A stretch of 51,329 nt of DNA from Egibacter sp. (GCA_003553795.1 PWFH01000208.1:1-51329), one strand, 5' to 3'. Counted from the first letter of the stretch, positions 19,754-30,241 are shown. The notes: generated by a model from the sequence alone, not told the origin. Numbers and translations: made by a program.

Positions 19754-21355
19754 TCAGAAGCCGACGGCCGCGCCCTCCTTGCGTGGGTCGGACGCGGCGA
19801 GCCAGACCCCGTCGGGGTGCCGCTCGACGAGCTGGGCGCCGCCGAAGCCGAAGCTCGCGTCGGAGAGCCCGGGGGGACTCACGACGACATCGTGGCCGCG
19901 TCGCCGCAGGTCCTCGGCGACCGCCCCGCCGAGGCCGGCCTCGAGGGCGAGACGCCGGCCGGGATCGACGCGCCAGCGCGGGGCGTCGGCGGCGGCCTGG
20001 GGGTTCTGGCCGTGGGCGCCGAGGCGCAGGACCATCTGCAGGTGGCCCTGGGGTTGCATGTGCCCGCCCATGACCCCGAAGGCGAGCGCCGGCTCGCCGG
20101 CGGCGAAGGCGAAGGCGGGGATGATCGTGTGGAACGGGCGCTTGCCGCCCGCCACGGCGTTGGGGTGGCCCGGCGTCGTCGAGAAGCCCGCGCCGCGGTT
20201 CTGCAGCGACACCCCCGTGCCCGGCGCGACGACCCCGGAGCCGAAGCCCATGTAGTTCGACTGGATGTAGGAGGCCATGCGCCCCTCGCCGTCGGCGGCG
20301 GTGAGGTAGACCGTGCCGCCGGGCAGCAGCGAGGCGGGCGCCTCGCCGGCCGCGCGGTCGGGGTCGATCGCCGCGGCGTGCGCCGACAGGCGCCCTGCGT
20401 CGAGGAGGTCCTCGGGTCCGATGCGCATCGCCGCGGGGTCGGCGACCTCGGCGTGGGCGTCGACGAAGGCGCGCTTCATCGCCTCGACGGCGAGATGGAT
20501 GGCGTCGGCGCTGTCGGGGTCGGCGTCGGCCACCCCGGTGCGCTCGAGGATGCCGAGGGCGGCGAGCGCGGTGAGGCCCTGGCCGTTGGGCGGCAGCTCG
20601 GCGACCTCGAGGCCGAAGGCGGGGCGGCGCAGCGGCGTGACCCAGTCGGCCCGGTGCCCGGCGAGGTCGGCCTCGGCCCATGGCGCCCCCGCGGCCCTCG
20701 CGGCGGCGAGGATGCGCTCGGCGACCTCGCCGCGGTAGAACGCCTCCCCGCCGCTTGCCCCGATCGCCCGCAGCGTCGCCGCCTGGGCGGGCAGGGCGAA
20801 GCGCTCGCCGGGCCGGGGCGCGCGGCCGCCCGGCAGGAAGGCCTCGGCGAAGCCCTCCACCTCGGTGAGGCGACGGGACGCCTGCGCCCACGCCGCGGCG
20901 GTGATCGGCCCGACCGCCCAGCCGTGCTCGGCGTAGCGCGCCGCCGGCTCGACGAGCGCGTCGAGGCCGAGGCGGCCGAAGCGGGTCGCCAGCGCCGCCC
21001 AGGCCGAGACCGCCCCGGGCACGGTCACCGCGTCCCAGCCCCGCGTCGGCATCGCCGTCGACCCGAGGAAGCGCTCGGCGTCGAGCCCGGCGGGGGAGCG
21101 CCCCGAGGCGTTGAGCCCGTGAAGCGCCGTGCCGTCCCAGACGAGGGCGAAGGCATCGGAGCCCAGCCCGTTGCTCGTCGGCTCGACGACGGTGAGCGTC
21201 GCCGCTGCGGCGACGACGGCGTCGACGGCGGTGCCGCCGCGGCGCAGCGCGTCGAGGCCGGCCTCGGCCGCCAGCGGCTGCGAGGTCGCCACGACGTGCT
21301 CGGCGAGCACCGGCATGCGCTGGGACGGGTAGGGGAACTGCCAGTCGCTCGCCAT
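19754..21355 (-). CDS. ggt: Gamma-glutamyltransferase-family protein
   Basis: A 533-residue N-terminal-nucleophile hydrolase of the gamma-glutamyltranspeptidase family, which cleaves or transfers gamma-glutamyl groups such as that of glutathione. The family start is ATSQPLAAEAGLDALRRGG. The autoprocessing threonine is probably Thr348 in GGTVYLTAADGEG, aligned with the classic TTHxSVVD. Further downstream is MGGHMQPQGHLQM, also typical. No signal peptide is visible, so it may be cytosolic. The start has GAGGAGG upstream. It lies 10 bp after the ABC exporter genes and may be co-transcribed. The substrate is uncertain; many actinobacterial homologues are uncharacterised. Confidence 0.88.
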   Translation of the reverse strand: MASDWQFPYPSQRMPVLAEHVVATSQPLAAEAGLDALRRGGTAVDAVVAAAATLTVVEPTSNGLGSDAFALVWDGTALHGLNASGRSPAGLDAERFLGSTAMPTRGWDAVTVPGAVSAWAALATRFGRLGLDALVEPAARYAEHGWAVGPITAAAWAQASRRLTEVEGFAEAFLPGGRAPRPGERFALPAQAATLRAIGASGGEAFYRGEVAERILAAARAAGAPWAEADLAGHRADWVTPLRRPAFGLEVAELPPNGQGLTALAALGILERTGVADADPDSADAIHLAVEAMKRAFVDAHAEVADPAAMRIGPEDLLDAGRLSAHAAAIDPDRAAGEAPASLLPGGTVYLTAADGEGRMASYIQSNYMGFGSGVVAPGTGVSLQNRGAGFSTTPGHPNAVAGGKRPFHTIIPAFAFAAGEPALAFGVMGGHMQPQGHLQMVLRLGAHGQNPQAAADAPRWRVDPGRRLALEAGLGGAVAEDLRRRGHDVVVSPPGLSDASFGFGGAQLVERHPDGVWLAASDPRKEGAAVGF

Positions 21356-21365
21356 CGCGGCCTCC

Positions 21366-23183
21366 TCAGGTGTGGGCCTGCGTGCCCGCCATCCAGCTTG
21401 CGTGCAGCGCAGCGTAGACGCCGCCGCGGGCGACGAGGTCGGCGTGGGCGCCGCGCTCGACGATCCGCCCGTCGTCGAAGACGAGGACCTCGTCGGCGGC
21501 CTCCGCGGTCGAGAGGCGGTGGGCGATCGCGATCGCCGTGCGTCCCCGGGTGACGCTGTCGAGGGCGCGCTGGATGCGGACCTCGGTGGCGGGGTCGACC
21601 GCGCTCGTCGCCTCGTCGAGGACGAGGAGGTCGGGGTCGGCGACGTAGGCGCGGGCCAGCGCGACGAGCTGGCGCTCGCCGACCGACAGCGACTCGCCGC
21701 GCTCGCCGACCCGGGTGTGCTCAGCCTCGGGCAGGGCGTCGAGCCAGTCGGCGAGGCCGAGCTCGAGGAAGGCGAGTCGCACGCGCTCGTCGGAGGTGCC
21801 GGGGCGGCCGTAGCGGACGTTCTCAGCGATCGAGCCGTCGAAGAGGAAGCCGTCCTGGGGCACCATGACGACGCGCTTGCGCAGGTCGGCGAAGGCGACC
21901 TCGGGCAGGGGCACGCCCGAGAGGCGCACCGTGCCCTCCGTGGGGTCCATGAGGCGGGTCAGCAGCTTCGCGAAGGTCGTCTTGCCCGAGCCGGTCTCCC
22001 CGACGACCGCGACGCGGCGCTGGGCGCCGATCTCGAGGTCGACGTCGGCGAGGACGTCGCCGCCGGTGGGGTAGCGGAAGCGCACGCCGTCGAAGCGCAC
22101 GGCGACCGGTCCCTCGGGGATCGCGGTGCCGACGACGGGGTCGGCGACCTCCGGCTCGGTGTCGAGCACGCCGAGCACACGCCGCCAGCCCGAGATCGCC
22201 GTCTGCGCCTGCTCGAGGACCTCGGTGGCGATGCGCAGCGGCCCCACGAAGAGCGTGACGAGGAAGAGGAAGGCGGTGAGCCGGCCCACCCAGGGCTCCC
22301 CGGGTGGGGCGAGGCCGCCGGCGAGGCCGAGCCACACGCCGACGACGACGACCGCGGCGGTGGCGACCCCGGCGACGACCTCGGCGGAGGAGAACATCGT
22401 CGAGGCGAGCCGGCCCGCGCGGAACTGCGCGCGGAACTCCTCCTCGACGCGCTCGGCGATGCGGGCCTCGGTGCGGTCCTCGATGCCGTAGGCGCGCACG
22501 GTCGCGGCGCCGACGACGCTCTCGCTGACCGCGGTCATCATCGCCGCGTGGCGCTCGCGGACGGTGTCGAAGGCCCGCGAGAGCACGCCCTGGAACCAGG
22601 CGATGAGCGGCACCATCGGCCCGACGATGAGGAGGACGACGAGGGTGAGCTGCCAGGAGTACAGCGCCATCGCGGCGAGCGCGAGCAGCGCCTGCCCGCC
22701 GCGGACGATGAGGATGACCCCGCCCCACTGGATGAAGCGGCTGACCTGGTCGATGTCGCTCGTCACGCGGGCGACGAGCGCGCCCCGGTGCTCGGCGGCC
22801 TGGTGGAGGATCGACAGGTCGTGGATGCGCCGGAAGGCGCGCACACGCACCGCCGAGAGCGCGGTCTCGCTGGCCCGGGCGAGCCGGTAGGTCATCGCGT
22901 AGCCGGCGAAGGACGTCGCCACGAGGGCGAGCGCGGTGAGGGCCACCGCGACGGTGACGACGCCGAGGCGGGGATCGTCGACGCCGACGACGCCGCCGTC
23001 GATCGTCTGCTGCACGGCGACGGGCACCGCGACCTTGCCGGCGGTCGCGACGACGGCGAGGGCGAGGGTCAGCCCGAGGCCCTCGCGCAGCTCCGGGCTG
23101 AGCTGCAGGCCGCGCACGAGCGTGGCCCACGCGCCGGCGGGGCCGCGGCGGATGCCGAGGTCGGTGGCGTCGGGAGCGCTCAT
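21366..23183 (-). CDS. ABC exporter half-transporter with canonical Walker B
   Basis: 605 residues: an N-terminal six-helix type I exporter domain (about residues 30-320) and a C-terminal ATPase domain. Walker A is GETGSGKTT, Walker B LLVLDEATSAVD with the catalytic Glu, and the switch is IAIAHRLST. The signature is altered to LSVGERQLVALARA. The upstream gene encodes the partner with the reverse pattern, so the pair should form a heterodimer with one working and one degenerate ATP site, like BmrCD or TM287/288. Its start overlaps the partner's stop by 4 bp. The substrate, a drug, lipid or peptide, cannot be told. Confidence 0.92.
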   Translation of the reverse strand: MSAPDATDLGIRRGPAGAWATLVRGLQLSPELREGLGLTLALAVVATAGKVAVPVAVQQTIDGGVVGVDDPRLGVVTVAVALTALALVATSFAGYAMTYRLARASETALSAVRVRAFRRIHDLSILHQAAEHRGALVARVTSDIDQVSRFIQWGGVILIVRGGQALLALAAMALYSWQLTLVVLLIVGPMVPLIAWFQGVLSRAFDTVRERHAAMMTAVSESVVGAATVRAYGIEDRTEARIAERVEEEFRAQFRAGRLASTMFSSAEVVAGVATAAVVVVGVWLGLAGGLAPPGEPWVGRLTAFLFLVTLFVGPLRIATEVLEQAQTAISGWRRVLGVLDTEPEVADPVVGTAIPEGPVAVRFDGVRFRYPTGGDVLADVDLEIGAQRRVAVVGETGSGKTTFAKLLTRLMDPTEGTVRLSGVPLPEVAFADLRKRVVMVPQDGFLFDGSIAENVRYGRPGTSDERVRLAFLELGLADWLDALPEAEHTRVGERGESLSVGERQLVALARAYVADPDLLVLDEATSAVDPATEVRIQRALDSVTRGRTAIAIAHRLSTAEAADEVLVFDDGRIVERGAHADLVARGGVYAALHASWMAGTQAHT

Positions 23184-24961
23184 CGGGCGCGCTCGTAGGC
23201 GGTGACGAGCTCGGCGTAGGCCGGCAGGCGGGCGAGGAGCTCGGCGTGGGTGCCGCGGTCGGCGAGGCGGCCCTCGTCGAGGACGACGACCTCGTCGGCG
23301 AGCTCGATCGTCGCCCGGCGGTAGGCGACGATGACGACCGTCGAGGGCAGGGCGGCCTCGCGCAGCCCCTCGAGGATCTCCCGCTCGACGCTCGGGTCGA
23401 CGCTGGAGGTCGCGTCGTCGAGGACGAGCAGCCGTGGCCGGCGCACGAGCGCGCGGGCGAGGGCGACGCGCTGGCGCTGGCCACCCGACAGCGTCGCTCC
23501 GCGCTCGCCGACGACGGTGTCGTAGCCCTCGGGCAGGGCGGCGACGAAGTCGTCGGCGCGCGCGAGGGCCGCCGCCGCGCGCACCTGCTCCTCGGAGAAC
23601 GACGCGCCGAGGGTGATGTTCTCGCGCACCGAGGCGTCGAAGAGGAACGAGTGCTGGAAGACGATCGCCGCCTGGGCGGTGATCGCGGTGGGGGCGAGGC
23701 CCCGCAGGTCGTGGCCGTCGAGGGCGACCTGCCCGTCGCTCGGGGCGGCGAGGCCGACGAGCAGGGAGGCCAGCGTCGACTTGCCCGACCCGGTCGCCCC
23801 GACCACGGCGATCGTGCGTCCAGGGGTGACGCTCGCGGTGATCGCCTCGAGGGCCGAGGCCCCCTCGTCGTCGTAGCCGAAGGACACCTCGGCGAGGTCG
23901 ACTGCGGCGGGGCCCTCGGGCGAGGGCGGCTCGGCGAGGCCCTGCGGGGCGTCGGGTCGGGCCCGCAGGACGCGCTCGACGCGCTCCCAGCCGACGACCG
24001 ACCGGGGCAGCTCCATGAGGATGAAGCCGAGCGCGCGCAACGGGAACTCGAGGAGGACGAAGAGGTAGCCGATGCGGACGATGTCGCCGGTGGAGACCGC
24101 GCCGGCGGCCACGCGGCCCGCGCCGACGAGGAGGATCGCGAGGATCGCGAGGCTCGGCAGGGCCTCCATGACCGGCTCGAAGACCGCGCGCACCCTGCCG
24201 ACGGCGATGAGGTCGTCACGCAGGCGCTGCGAGGAGGCCTCGAAGCGCGCGGTCTCCTCCTCCTCGCGTCCGAGGGTCTTGACGACGAGGGCGCCGTCGA
24301 AGCTCTCGTGGGCGACCTCGGCGACCTCGGCGCGGCCCTGCTGCGCGCGCGTGGCCGGGCGGCGCACCGCGGCGTTGTAGCTGAGGTTCACCGCGATGAG
24401 GGCGGGGATGAGCAGGAGGCCCACGAGGGCGAGCCAGAGGTCGGTGGCGATGAGCACGCCGCCGGCGAGCACGAGCATGACGAGCACGCCGACGGTCAGC
24501 GGCAGCGGGGCGACCGGCCAGAACGTCGCCTCGACGTCGGCGTTGGCCGCCGAGAGCAGCTCGCCGGTGGAGCGCCGCCGGTGCCACGACAGGGGCAGAC
24601 GCGTGAGCCGCTCGGCGACGCGGCGGCGGAAGTGCGCGTGGAGGCCGTACTGCATCCAGTACGCCGCGGTACGGCGCACGACGATGCCGAGCGCGTTGGC
24701 CACGGCGATGCCGACGATGACCGCCGCGGCGAGCCCCAGGGTCGCGGTCGCGATGTCGCCGTCGCGGTAGGCCGGCTCGATGACGGTGTCGGTGACCCAG
24801 CCCAGGGCGACCGCCGAGCCGACGGTCGCGGTGGCGTAGAGCGTCGAGCCGGCCACGGCGATCGCGAAGGGCACCGGCATCGTGCGCACCGCCATCGCGA
24901 GCACGCCGAGGCCGCGCCGCACGATGCGGCGCTCGAAAGCGGTCGGGGCAGTCGTCGACAC
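23180..24961 (-). CDS. ABC exporter half-transporter with degenerate Walker B
   Basis: 593 residues from GTG 24961; longer frames run into ppk. No strong SD is visible, so the exact start is uncertain. Exporter-type membrane helices cover about residues 20-310, followed by an ATPase domain. Walker A is GATGSGKST and the signature is the canonical LSGGQRQRVALARAL. Walker B, LLVLDDATSSVD, has Asp in place of the catalytic Glu, and the switch reads VAYRRAT, with Tyr for His. Together with the next gene this is the degenerate half of a heterodimeric exporter. It begins 38 bp after the ppk stop. Confidence 0.92.
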   Translation of the reverse strand: MSTTAPTAFERRIVRRGLGVLAMAVRTMPVPFAIAVAGSTLYATATVGSAVALGWVTDTVIEPAYRDGDIATATLGLAAAVIVGIAVANALGIVVRRTAAYWMQYGLHAHFRRRVAERLTRLPLSWHRRRSTGELLSAANADVEATFWPVAPLPLTVGVLVMLVLAGGVLIATDLWLALVGLLLIPALIAVNLSYNAAVRRPATRAQQGRAEVAEVAHESFDGALVVKTLGREEEETARFEASSQRLRDDLIAVGRVRAVFEPVMEALPSLAILAILLVGAGRVAAGAVSTGDIVRIGYLFVLLEFPLRALGFILMELPRSVVGWERVERVLRARPDAPQGLAEPPSPEGPAAVDLAEVSFGYDDEGASALEAITASVTPGRTIAVVGATGSGKSTLASLLVGLAAPSDGQVALDGHDLRGLAPTAITAQAAIVFQHSFLFDASVRENITLGASFSEEQVRAAAALARADDFVAALPEGYDTVVGERGATLSGGQRQRVALARALVRRPRLLVLDDATSSVDPSVEREILEGLREAALPSTVVIVAYRRATIELADEVVVLDEGRLADRGTHAELLARLPAYAELVTAYERAR

Positions 24962-24999
24962 GGTGGGGCTGGCGGACCCGGGCGGGGGCGGGCGCGGCC

Positions 25000-27162
25000 T
25001 CAGCCGTCGCCGTTGGCGGCGCGGGCTTGGGCGGCGGCCATGAGCTCGGCCTGGCTGTCGCGACGCGCCTCGCCGTCCTCGGGCACTCGACGCCGCCACG
25101 ACCCGTCGGCCTCGAGGTGCCAGGCGTTGGCGTTGTCGGCCAGCATGAGGTCGAGGGTCGACAGCAGCTCGGCGCGCAGCTCGGGGTCCTCGATCGGCGT
25201 CATCGCCTCGACCCGGCGGTCGAGGTTGCGCGGCATCCAGTCCGCGGAGCCGATGAAGACGTCATCGGGGCCGAACTGCAGGATCCTCGCGTGCTCGAGG
25301 AAGCGCCCGACGATCGAGACGACGCGGATGCGGTCGCTGACCTCGGGCACGCCGGGGCGCAGCGCGCAGATGCCGCGCACGACGAGGTCGATCTGCACGC
25401 CGGCCTGGCTCGCCTCGTAGAGCTTGGCGATGAGGCGCGGGTCGAGCAGGGAGTTCATCTTCGCCCGGATGACCCCGCGGCGCTCCCCGGAGCGCTGCGC
25501 TTCGATCTCCCGGTCGACGAGCCGGGTGACGCGGTCGCGCAGCGACACCGGCGCGACGAGGAGCTTGCGGTAGCTCTCGTGGCGCGCGTAGCCGGTGAGG
25601 AAGTTGAAGAGGTCGGTGAGGTCACCGCCGATCGCCGGGTCGGCGGTGAGCAGGCCGAGGTCGGTGTAGATCCGGGCGGTCTTGTGGTTGTAGTTGCCGG
25701 TGCCGATGTGGCAGTAGCGCCGGATCCCGCCCTCCTCGCGGCGCACGATGAGCGAGGTCTTGGTGTGGGTCTTGAGGCCGACGAGGCCGTAGACGACGTG
25801 GACGCCCGCCTTCTCGAGCTCGCGGGCCCAGACGATGTTGGCCTCCTCGTCGAAGCGCGCCTTGAGCTCGACGAGGGCGACGACCTGCTTGCCGGAGTCC
25901 GCCGCGCGGATGAGCGCCTGCACGATCGGGGAGTCGCCCGCGGTGCGGTAGAGGGTCTGCTTGATCGCGAGGACGTCGGGGTCGTCGGAGGCGGCGGCGA
26001 TGAGCCGTCCGACGGTGTGCTCGAAGCTGTCGTAGGGGTGGTGGACGAGGAGGTCGCCCTCGCTGATCACCGAGAAGATGTCGGCGGGCTCACCGTCGGG
26101 GCCACTGCGGAGCGCGGGGTGGGGCACGGGGCTCCACGGCTCGTAGCGCAGGTCGGGGCGGTTGAGGTCGGCGAGGCCGGCGACGTCGGCGACGCCGAGC
26201 ATCCCCTCGACGGGGTAGACGTCGTCGTCGGTGAGCTCGAGCTCCTCCTTGAGCAGCTCGACGAGCCAGGTCGGCATCGCCTCGTCGATCTCGAGGCGCA
26301 CGACCGCGCCGAAGCGGCGCCGGCGCAGCTCCTGCTCGATCGCGAGGAGGAGGTCCTCGGCCTCGTCCTCCTCGAGGTCGAGGTCGGCGTTGCGGGTGAC
26401 CCGGAAGGCGTAGGCGTCGATGACGTCGGTGCCGGGGAAGAGCCGTCCGAGGCGGGCCACGACGAGGTCCTCGAGTGGCACGAGCAGCGGCTCGCCCTCG
26501 ACCTCGATGAAGCGCGGCAGCACCCCGGGGACCTTCACCCGGGCGAAGCGCCGCTCGTCGGTGCGGCGGTCGCGCACCGTGACCGCGAGCGACAGCGAGA
26601 GGTTCGAGATGTAGGGGAAGGGGTGGCCGGGGTCGACTGCGAGGGGGGTGAGGACCGGGAAGACCTCGTCCTCGAAGTAGCGGTCGAGGCTGATGCGCTG
26701 CGACTCGTCGAGGTCACCGAGGCCGACGATGCGGATGCCGGCGCGCTCGAGCAACGGCAGGAGCTGGCCGTGGAGGGTCTCCTGGGCGGTCGTGATCATC
26801 GGGTGCAGCCGCTCGGCGATCGCCTCGAGCTGCTCGGAGGGCGTGCGCCCGTCGGCGGTGCGCTTGGTCACGCCGGCGGCGACCTGCTGCTTGAGCCCGG
26901 CGACGCGGACCATGAAGAACTCGTCGAGGTTGCTGTGGAAGATCGACAGGAACCGGAAGCGCTCGAGCAGCGGCACCGAGGCGTCGGTCGCGAGGGTGAG
27001 CACCCGGCGGTTGAACTCGAGCCACGACAGCTCGCGGTTGAGGTAGAGGTCGGCGCTGACCTGCTCCCCGCCGTTCTCGCCGGCCTCGTCCTCCGGACGG
27101 CGGAACCGTCCGTCCGGCCCGCGCGGGGGCAGCGGGTGGGCGGGTGAGGCGAGCTGGGTCAC
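25000..27162 (-). CDS. ppk: Polyphosphate kinase (PPK1)
   Basis: A 720-residue enzyme that reversibly builds polyphosphate from ATP. N-terminal YLNRELSWLEFNRRVL is diagnostic. The autophosphorylated His is probably His485 in RRYCHIGTGNYNHKTARIYTD, and the second phospholipase-D-like half follows with IGSADWMPRNLDRRVE. The start is GTG; the N-terminal 35 residues are Pro/Gly-rich and unconserved. A -10 candidate lies 30 bp upstream. It diverges from the molybdoenzyme gene and leads a minus-strand run that includes the exporter genes. Confidence 0.95.
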   Translation of the reverse strand: MTQLASPAHPLPPRGPDGRFRRPEDEAGENGGEQVSADLYLNRELSWLEFNRRVLTLATDASVPLLERFRFLSIFHSNLDEFFMVRVAGLKQQVAAGVTKRTADGRTPSEQLEAIAERLHPMITTAQETLHGQLLPLLERAGIRIVGLGDLDESQRISLDRYFEDEVFPVLTPLAVDPGHPFPYISNLSLSLAVTVRDRRTDERRFARVKVPGVLPRFIEVEGEPLLVPLEDLVVARLGRLFPGTDVIDAYAFRVTRNADLDLEEDEAEDLLLAIEQELRRRRFGAVVRLEIDEAMPTWLVELLKEELELTDDDVYPVEGMLGVADVAGLADLNRPDLRYEPWSPVPHPALRSGPDGEPADIFSVISEGDLLVHHPYDSFEHTVGRLIAAASDDPDVLAIKQTLYRTAGDSPIVQALIRAADSGKQVVALVELKARFDEEANIVWARELEKAGVHVVYGLVGLKTHTKTSLIVRREEGGIRRYCHIGTGNYNHKTARIYTDLGLLTADPAIGGDLTDLFNFLTGYARHESYRKLLVAPVSLRDRVTRLVDREIEAQRSGERRGVIRAKMNSLLDPRLIAKLYEASQAGVQIDLVVRGICALRPGVPEVSDRIRVVSIVGRFLEHARILQFGPDDVFIGSADWMPRNLDRRVEAMTPIEDPELRAELLSTLDLMLADNANAWHLEADGSWRRRVPEDGEARRDSQAELMAAAQARAANGDG

Positions 27163-27191
27163 TCCTGCGGCTCCCGGTCGGGGGTGTGGTC

Positions 27192-27197
27192 ATGCTA
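27192..27197 (-). promoter_or_regulatory. Possible -10 element for ppk
   Basis: Minus-strand TAGCAT in the context GGCGCTAGCATGACC, 30 bp before the ppk GTG. It is identical to the secG element and fits the recurring GCTAnnnT pattern. Confidence 0.42.
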
Positions 27198-27244
27198 GCG
27201 CCAGGGCGTCGCGCGGGGCAGGGTCTCGCGCGGGCACGGCAGGC

Positions 27245-27250
27245 TAGCGT
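27245..27250 (+). promoter_or_regulatory. Possible -10 element giving a leaderless mRNA
   Basis: TAGCGT ends 8 bp before the ATG at 27259. A transcription start about 7 bp downstream would fall on or next to the start codon, and no Shine-Dalgarno sequence is present. Confidence 0.45.
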
Positions 27251-27258
27251 GGCCGGTC

Positions 27259-28836
27259 ATGGACGGCTCCCCGACTCCGGTCCCGCCGACCCGTGACCTG
27301 CGCCTGGTCGGCCTCGTCGCGGCGGCGGGAGCGCTCGGCGCCGGCGAGCTCGCCGGCGGCCTGCTGCCCGCGGCGTCCTCGCCGCTGCTCGCCGTGGCCA
27401 CCGCCGTCGTCGAGGCCGCGCCGCCGGCGCTGACCGACGCGGCGATCGACGCGCTCGGTCGGGCGAGCACGCCGCTGCTCGAGATCGTCGTCGCGGCCAC
27501 CGTCCTCGTCTGCGGCGCCTGGCTCGGCCCGCGGGCCTCCTCGGCGCCCAGCCGCGCCCTCGCCGGGGTGGTCGCGCTCGCCGCCGTGCCGCCGGCCCTC
27601 GCCTGGGCGACGGGGGGACCCGCCCTCGGCGCCCTGCTCGGCAGCGCGATCGCCGCCGTCGTCGGCCTCGCCCTGCTCGCCTGGCTCGGTCGCAGGGCCG
27701 CGGGGCTCGTCGGGGCCGACGCCGCCGAGGACGCCCCGCCCGCCGACAGCCCGCGGGGCCTCGCGGCGAGCCAGCGCGCGACCCTCGCGCGCCGGCCGCT
27801 GCTGCGCGCGCTCGGCGCGGTCACGGGCCTGGGCGCGCTGGGCGCCGTCGCGGGGCGCTGGCTCCTGGGCCGTGGCGCGGTCGACGAGGCGCGTGAGGCG
27901 GTGCGCCTGCCCTCACCCGACGGGGACCGACCCGCGCCGCCGGCCGGATCGACGGTGGCCGGGGCGAGCCCCGCGCTCGTGGCCAACGACGACTTCTACC
28001 GCATCGACGTCGAGGTCCGTGCCCCGCGCGTCGACCCGGCGACCTGGCGGCTGCGCGTCACCGGCCGGGTCGAGCGCCCGCTCGAGCTCACCTACGACGA
28101 GCTCGTGGCCCTCGCCACCGACGAGGCCGACGTCCTGCTCGCCTGCGTCTCCAACCCCGTCGGCGGCGACCTCGCCGGCACCGCCCGCTGGCAGGGGGTG
28201 CGCCTCGACGACCTCCTCGACCGCGCCGGGCTCGCCGAGGGCGCCGAGCAGGTCCTCGGCAAGGCCGTCGGCGGCTTCACCGCCGGGTTCCCCGTCGCCG
28301 CGCTCGACGGCCGCGACGCCCTCGTCGCGGTGGCGATGAACGGCGAGCCGCTGCCGATCGCGCACGGCTTCCCCGCCCGCCTCGTCGTCCCCGGCCTCTA
28401 CGGCTACGTCTCGGCGACGAAGTGGCTCACCGAGATCGCGCTGACCCCCGCCGACGTCGACGGCTACTGGGTGCCGCGGGGCTGGGCGAAGGACGCGCCG
28501 ATCAAGCCGTCCTCACGCATCGACGTCCCCCGCGACGGCGCGCGCGTCGACGCCGGGCGCGTCGCGGTGGCCGGGGTGGCCTGGGCGACGGTCGGCGAGG
28601 TCGCCGCCGTCGAGGTCGCCGTCGACGACGGGCCGTGGCGGACCGCCCGGCTCGAGCCCTCCCTCGGCCCCTACGCCTGGCGGCAGTGGGTCCTCGACTG
28701 GGACGCCGAGCCGGGTGGGCACACCCTCGCGGTCCGCGCGGTCGGCGAGGACGGCCAGCCCCAGACCGCCGAGACCGCGCCGCCGCGCCCCGACGGGGCG
28801 AGCGGGCACCACACGATCGCCGTCGAGGTGCGCTGA
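27259..28836 (+). CDS. Membrane-anchored sulfite-oxidase-family molybdoenzyme
   Basis: 525 residues. The first about 165 residues hold four or more hydrophobic segments, then a further hydrophobic stretch near 175-195, so the enzyme domain should face outward. The oxidoreductase molybdopterin-binding domain begins near DDFYRIDVEV; Cys296 in LLACVSNPVGGD is the expected Mo ligand. A C-terminal immunoglobulin-like Mo-co dimerisation domain starts near residue 410 (PSSRIDVPRDGARV). Related enzymes oxidise sulfite or reduce S- or N-oxides; the substrate cannot be told. A modABC operon lies about 10 kb away. The ATG has no SD and lies 9 bp after a -10 candidate. Confidence 0.87.
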   Translation: MDGSPTPVPPTRDLRLVGLVAAAGALGAGELAGGLLPAASSPLLAVATAVVEAAPPALTDAAIDALGRASTPLLEIVVAATVLVCGAWLGPRASSAPSRALAGVVALAAVPPALAWATGGPALGALLGSAIAAVVGLALLAWLGRRAAGLVGADAAEDAPPADSPRGLAASQRATLARRPLLRALGAVTGLGALGAVAGRWLLGRGAVDEAREAVRLPSPDGDRPAPPAGSTVAGASPALVANDDFYRIDVEVRAPRVDPATWRLRVTGRVERPLELTYDELVALATDEADVLLACVSNPVGGDLAGTARWQGVRLDDLLDRAGLAEGAEQVLGKAVGGFTAGFPVAALDGRDALVAVAMNGEPLPIAHGFPARLVVPGLYGYVSATKWLTEIALTPADVDGYWVPRGWAKDAPIKPSSRIDVPRDGARVDAGRVAVAGVAWATVGEVAAVEVAVDDGPWRTARLEPSLGPYAWRQWVLDWDAEPGGHTLAVRAVGEDGQPQTAETAPPRPDGASGHHTIAVEVR

Positions 28837-29856
<1,020 letters not shown>

Positions 29857-29882
29857 GGCGCACGCCCCCGACCAACGCCCCT

Positions 29883-29920
29883 CGACGGCGCCGGACCGCA
29901 TGCTGCGGCCGGCGCCGTCG
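29883..29920 (+). terminator. Strong hairpin terminator after the Rpf gene
   Basis: CGACGGCGCCGG (29883-29894) and CCGGCGCCGTCG (29909-29920) are perfect 12-bp arms. The interior also pairs (CCGCA/TGCGG), giving an almost unbroken 17-bp stem 27 bp past the stop. TCGTCT follows, with no long T-tract. Confidence 0.78.
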
Positions 29921-29968
29921 TCGTCTCCGGATTCGGACGGGCTGCCCGGCCACCGGCGGTCGGGCGGC

Positions 29969-29974
29969 TACCCT
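29969..29974 (+). promoter_or_regulatory. Possible -10 element for the zinc-ribbon pair
   Basis: TACCCT in the context GGCGGCTACCCTGCG, about 115 bp before the first small gene and just after the Rpf terminator. Confidence 0.28.
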
Positions 29975-30088
29975 GCGGGCCGGCGCCGCCGCGACCGGCG
30001 CGCCACCGTCGGGAGGCGTGCCGAGGGCAGGGCGCCCGCCCCGGCACCGCGCACCCGAGCACCCACCCCGAGCCCCGAGGAGGCGCCG

Positions 30089-30241
30089 ATGGCACGCGAG
30101 TCCACGTCGCTGCGCGAGCAGCCGGTCTGCGGCAACCAGGCGGGGGAGACCTGCCCGTCGTGCTGGAGCGCGACGTTGCGCCCCGAGGGCGCGCACGGCC
30201 GCTGCGACGTCTGCGGCTGGATCGGGAAGTGCTGCGAGTGA
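30089..30241 (+). CDS. Small cysteine-rich zinc-ribbon-like protein
   Basis: 50 residues, ATG with GAGGAGG just upstream. Cysteines appear as CGNQAGETCPSCW, then CDVCGWIGKCC at the C terminus, so two or more CxxC-type pairs could hold zinc. No family was recognised. The coding call rests on the ribosome site, the spaced cysteines and a 4-bp GTGA overlap with a second small zinc-ribbon gene, which suggests coupled translation. Confidence 0.62.
   Translation: MARESTSLREQPVCGNQAGETCPSCWSATLRPEGAHGRCDVCGWIGKCCE

Noticed and set aside
25027-27147. 706-codon plus-strand open frame opposite ppk
   Set aside because: The Val/Asp/Glu-rich composition is that of a codon-mirror of ppk; no family features.
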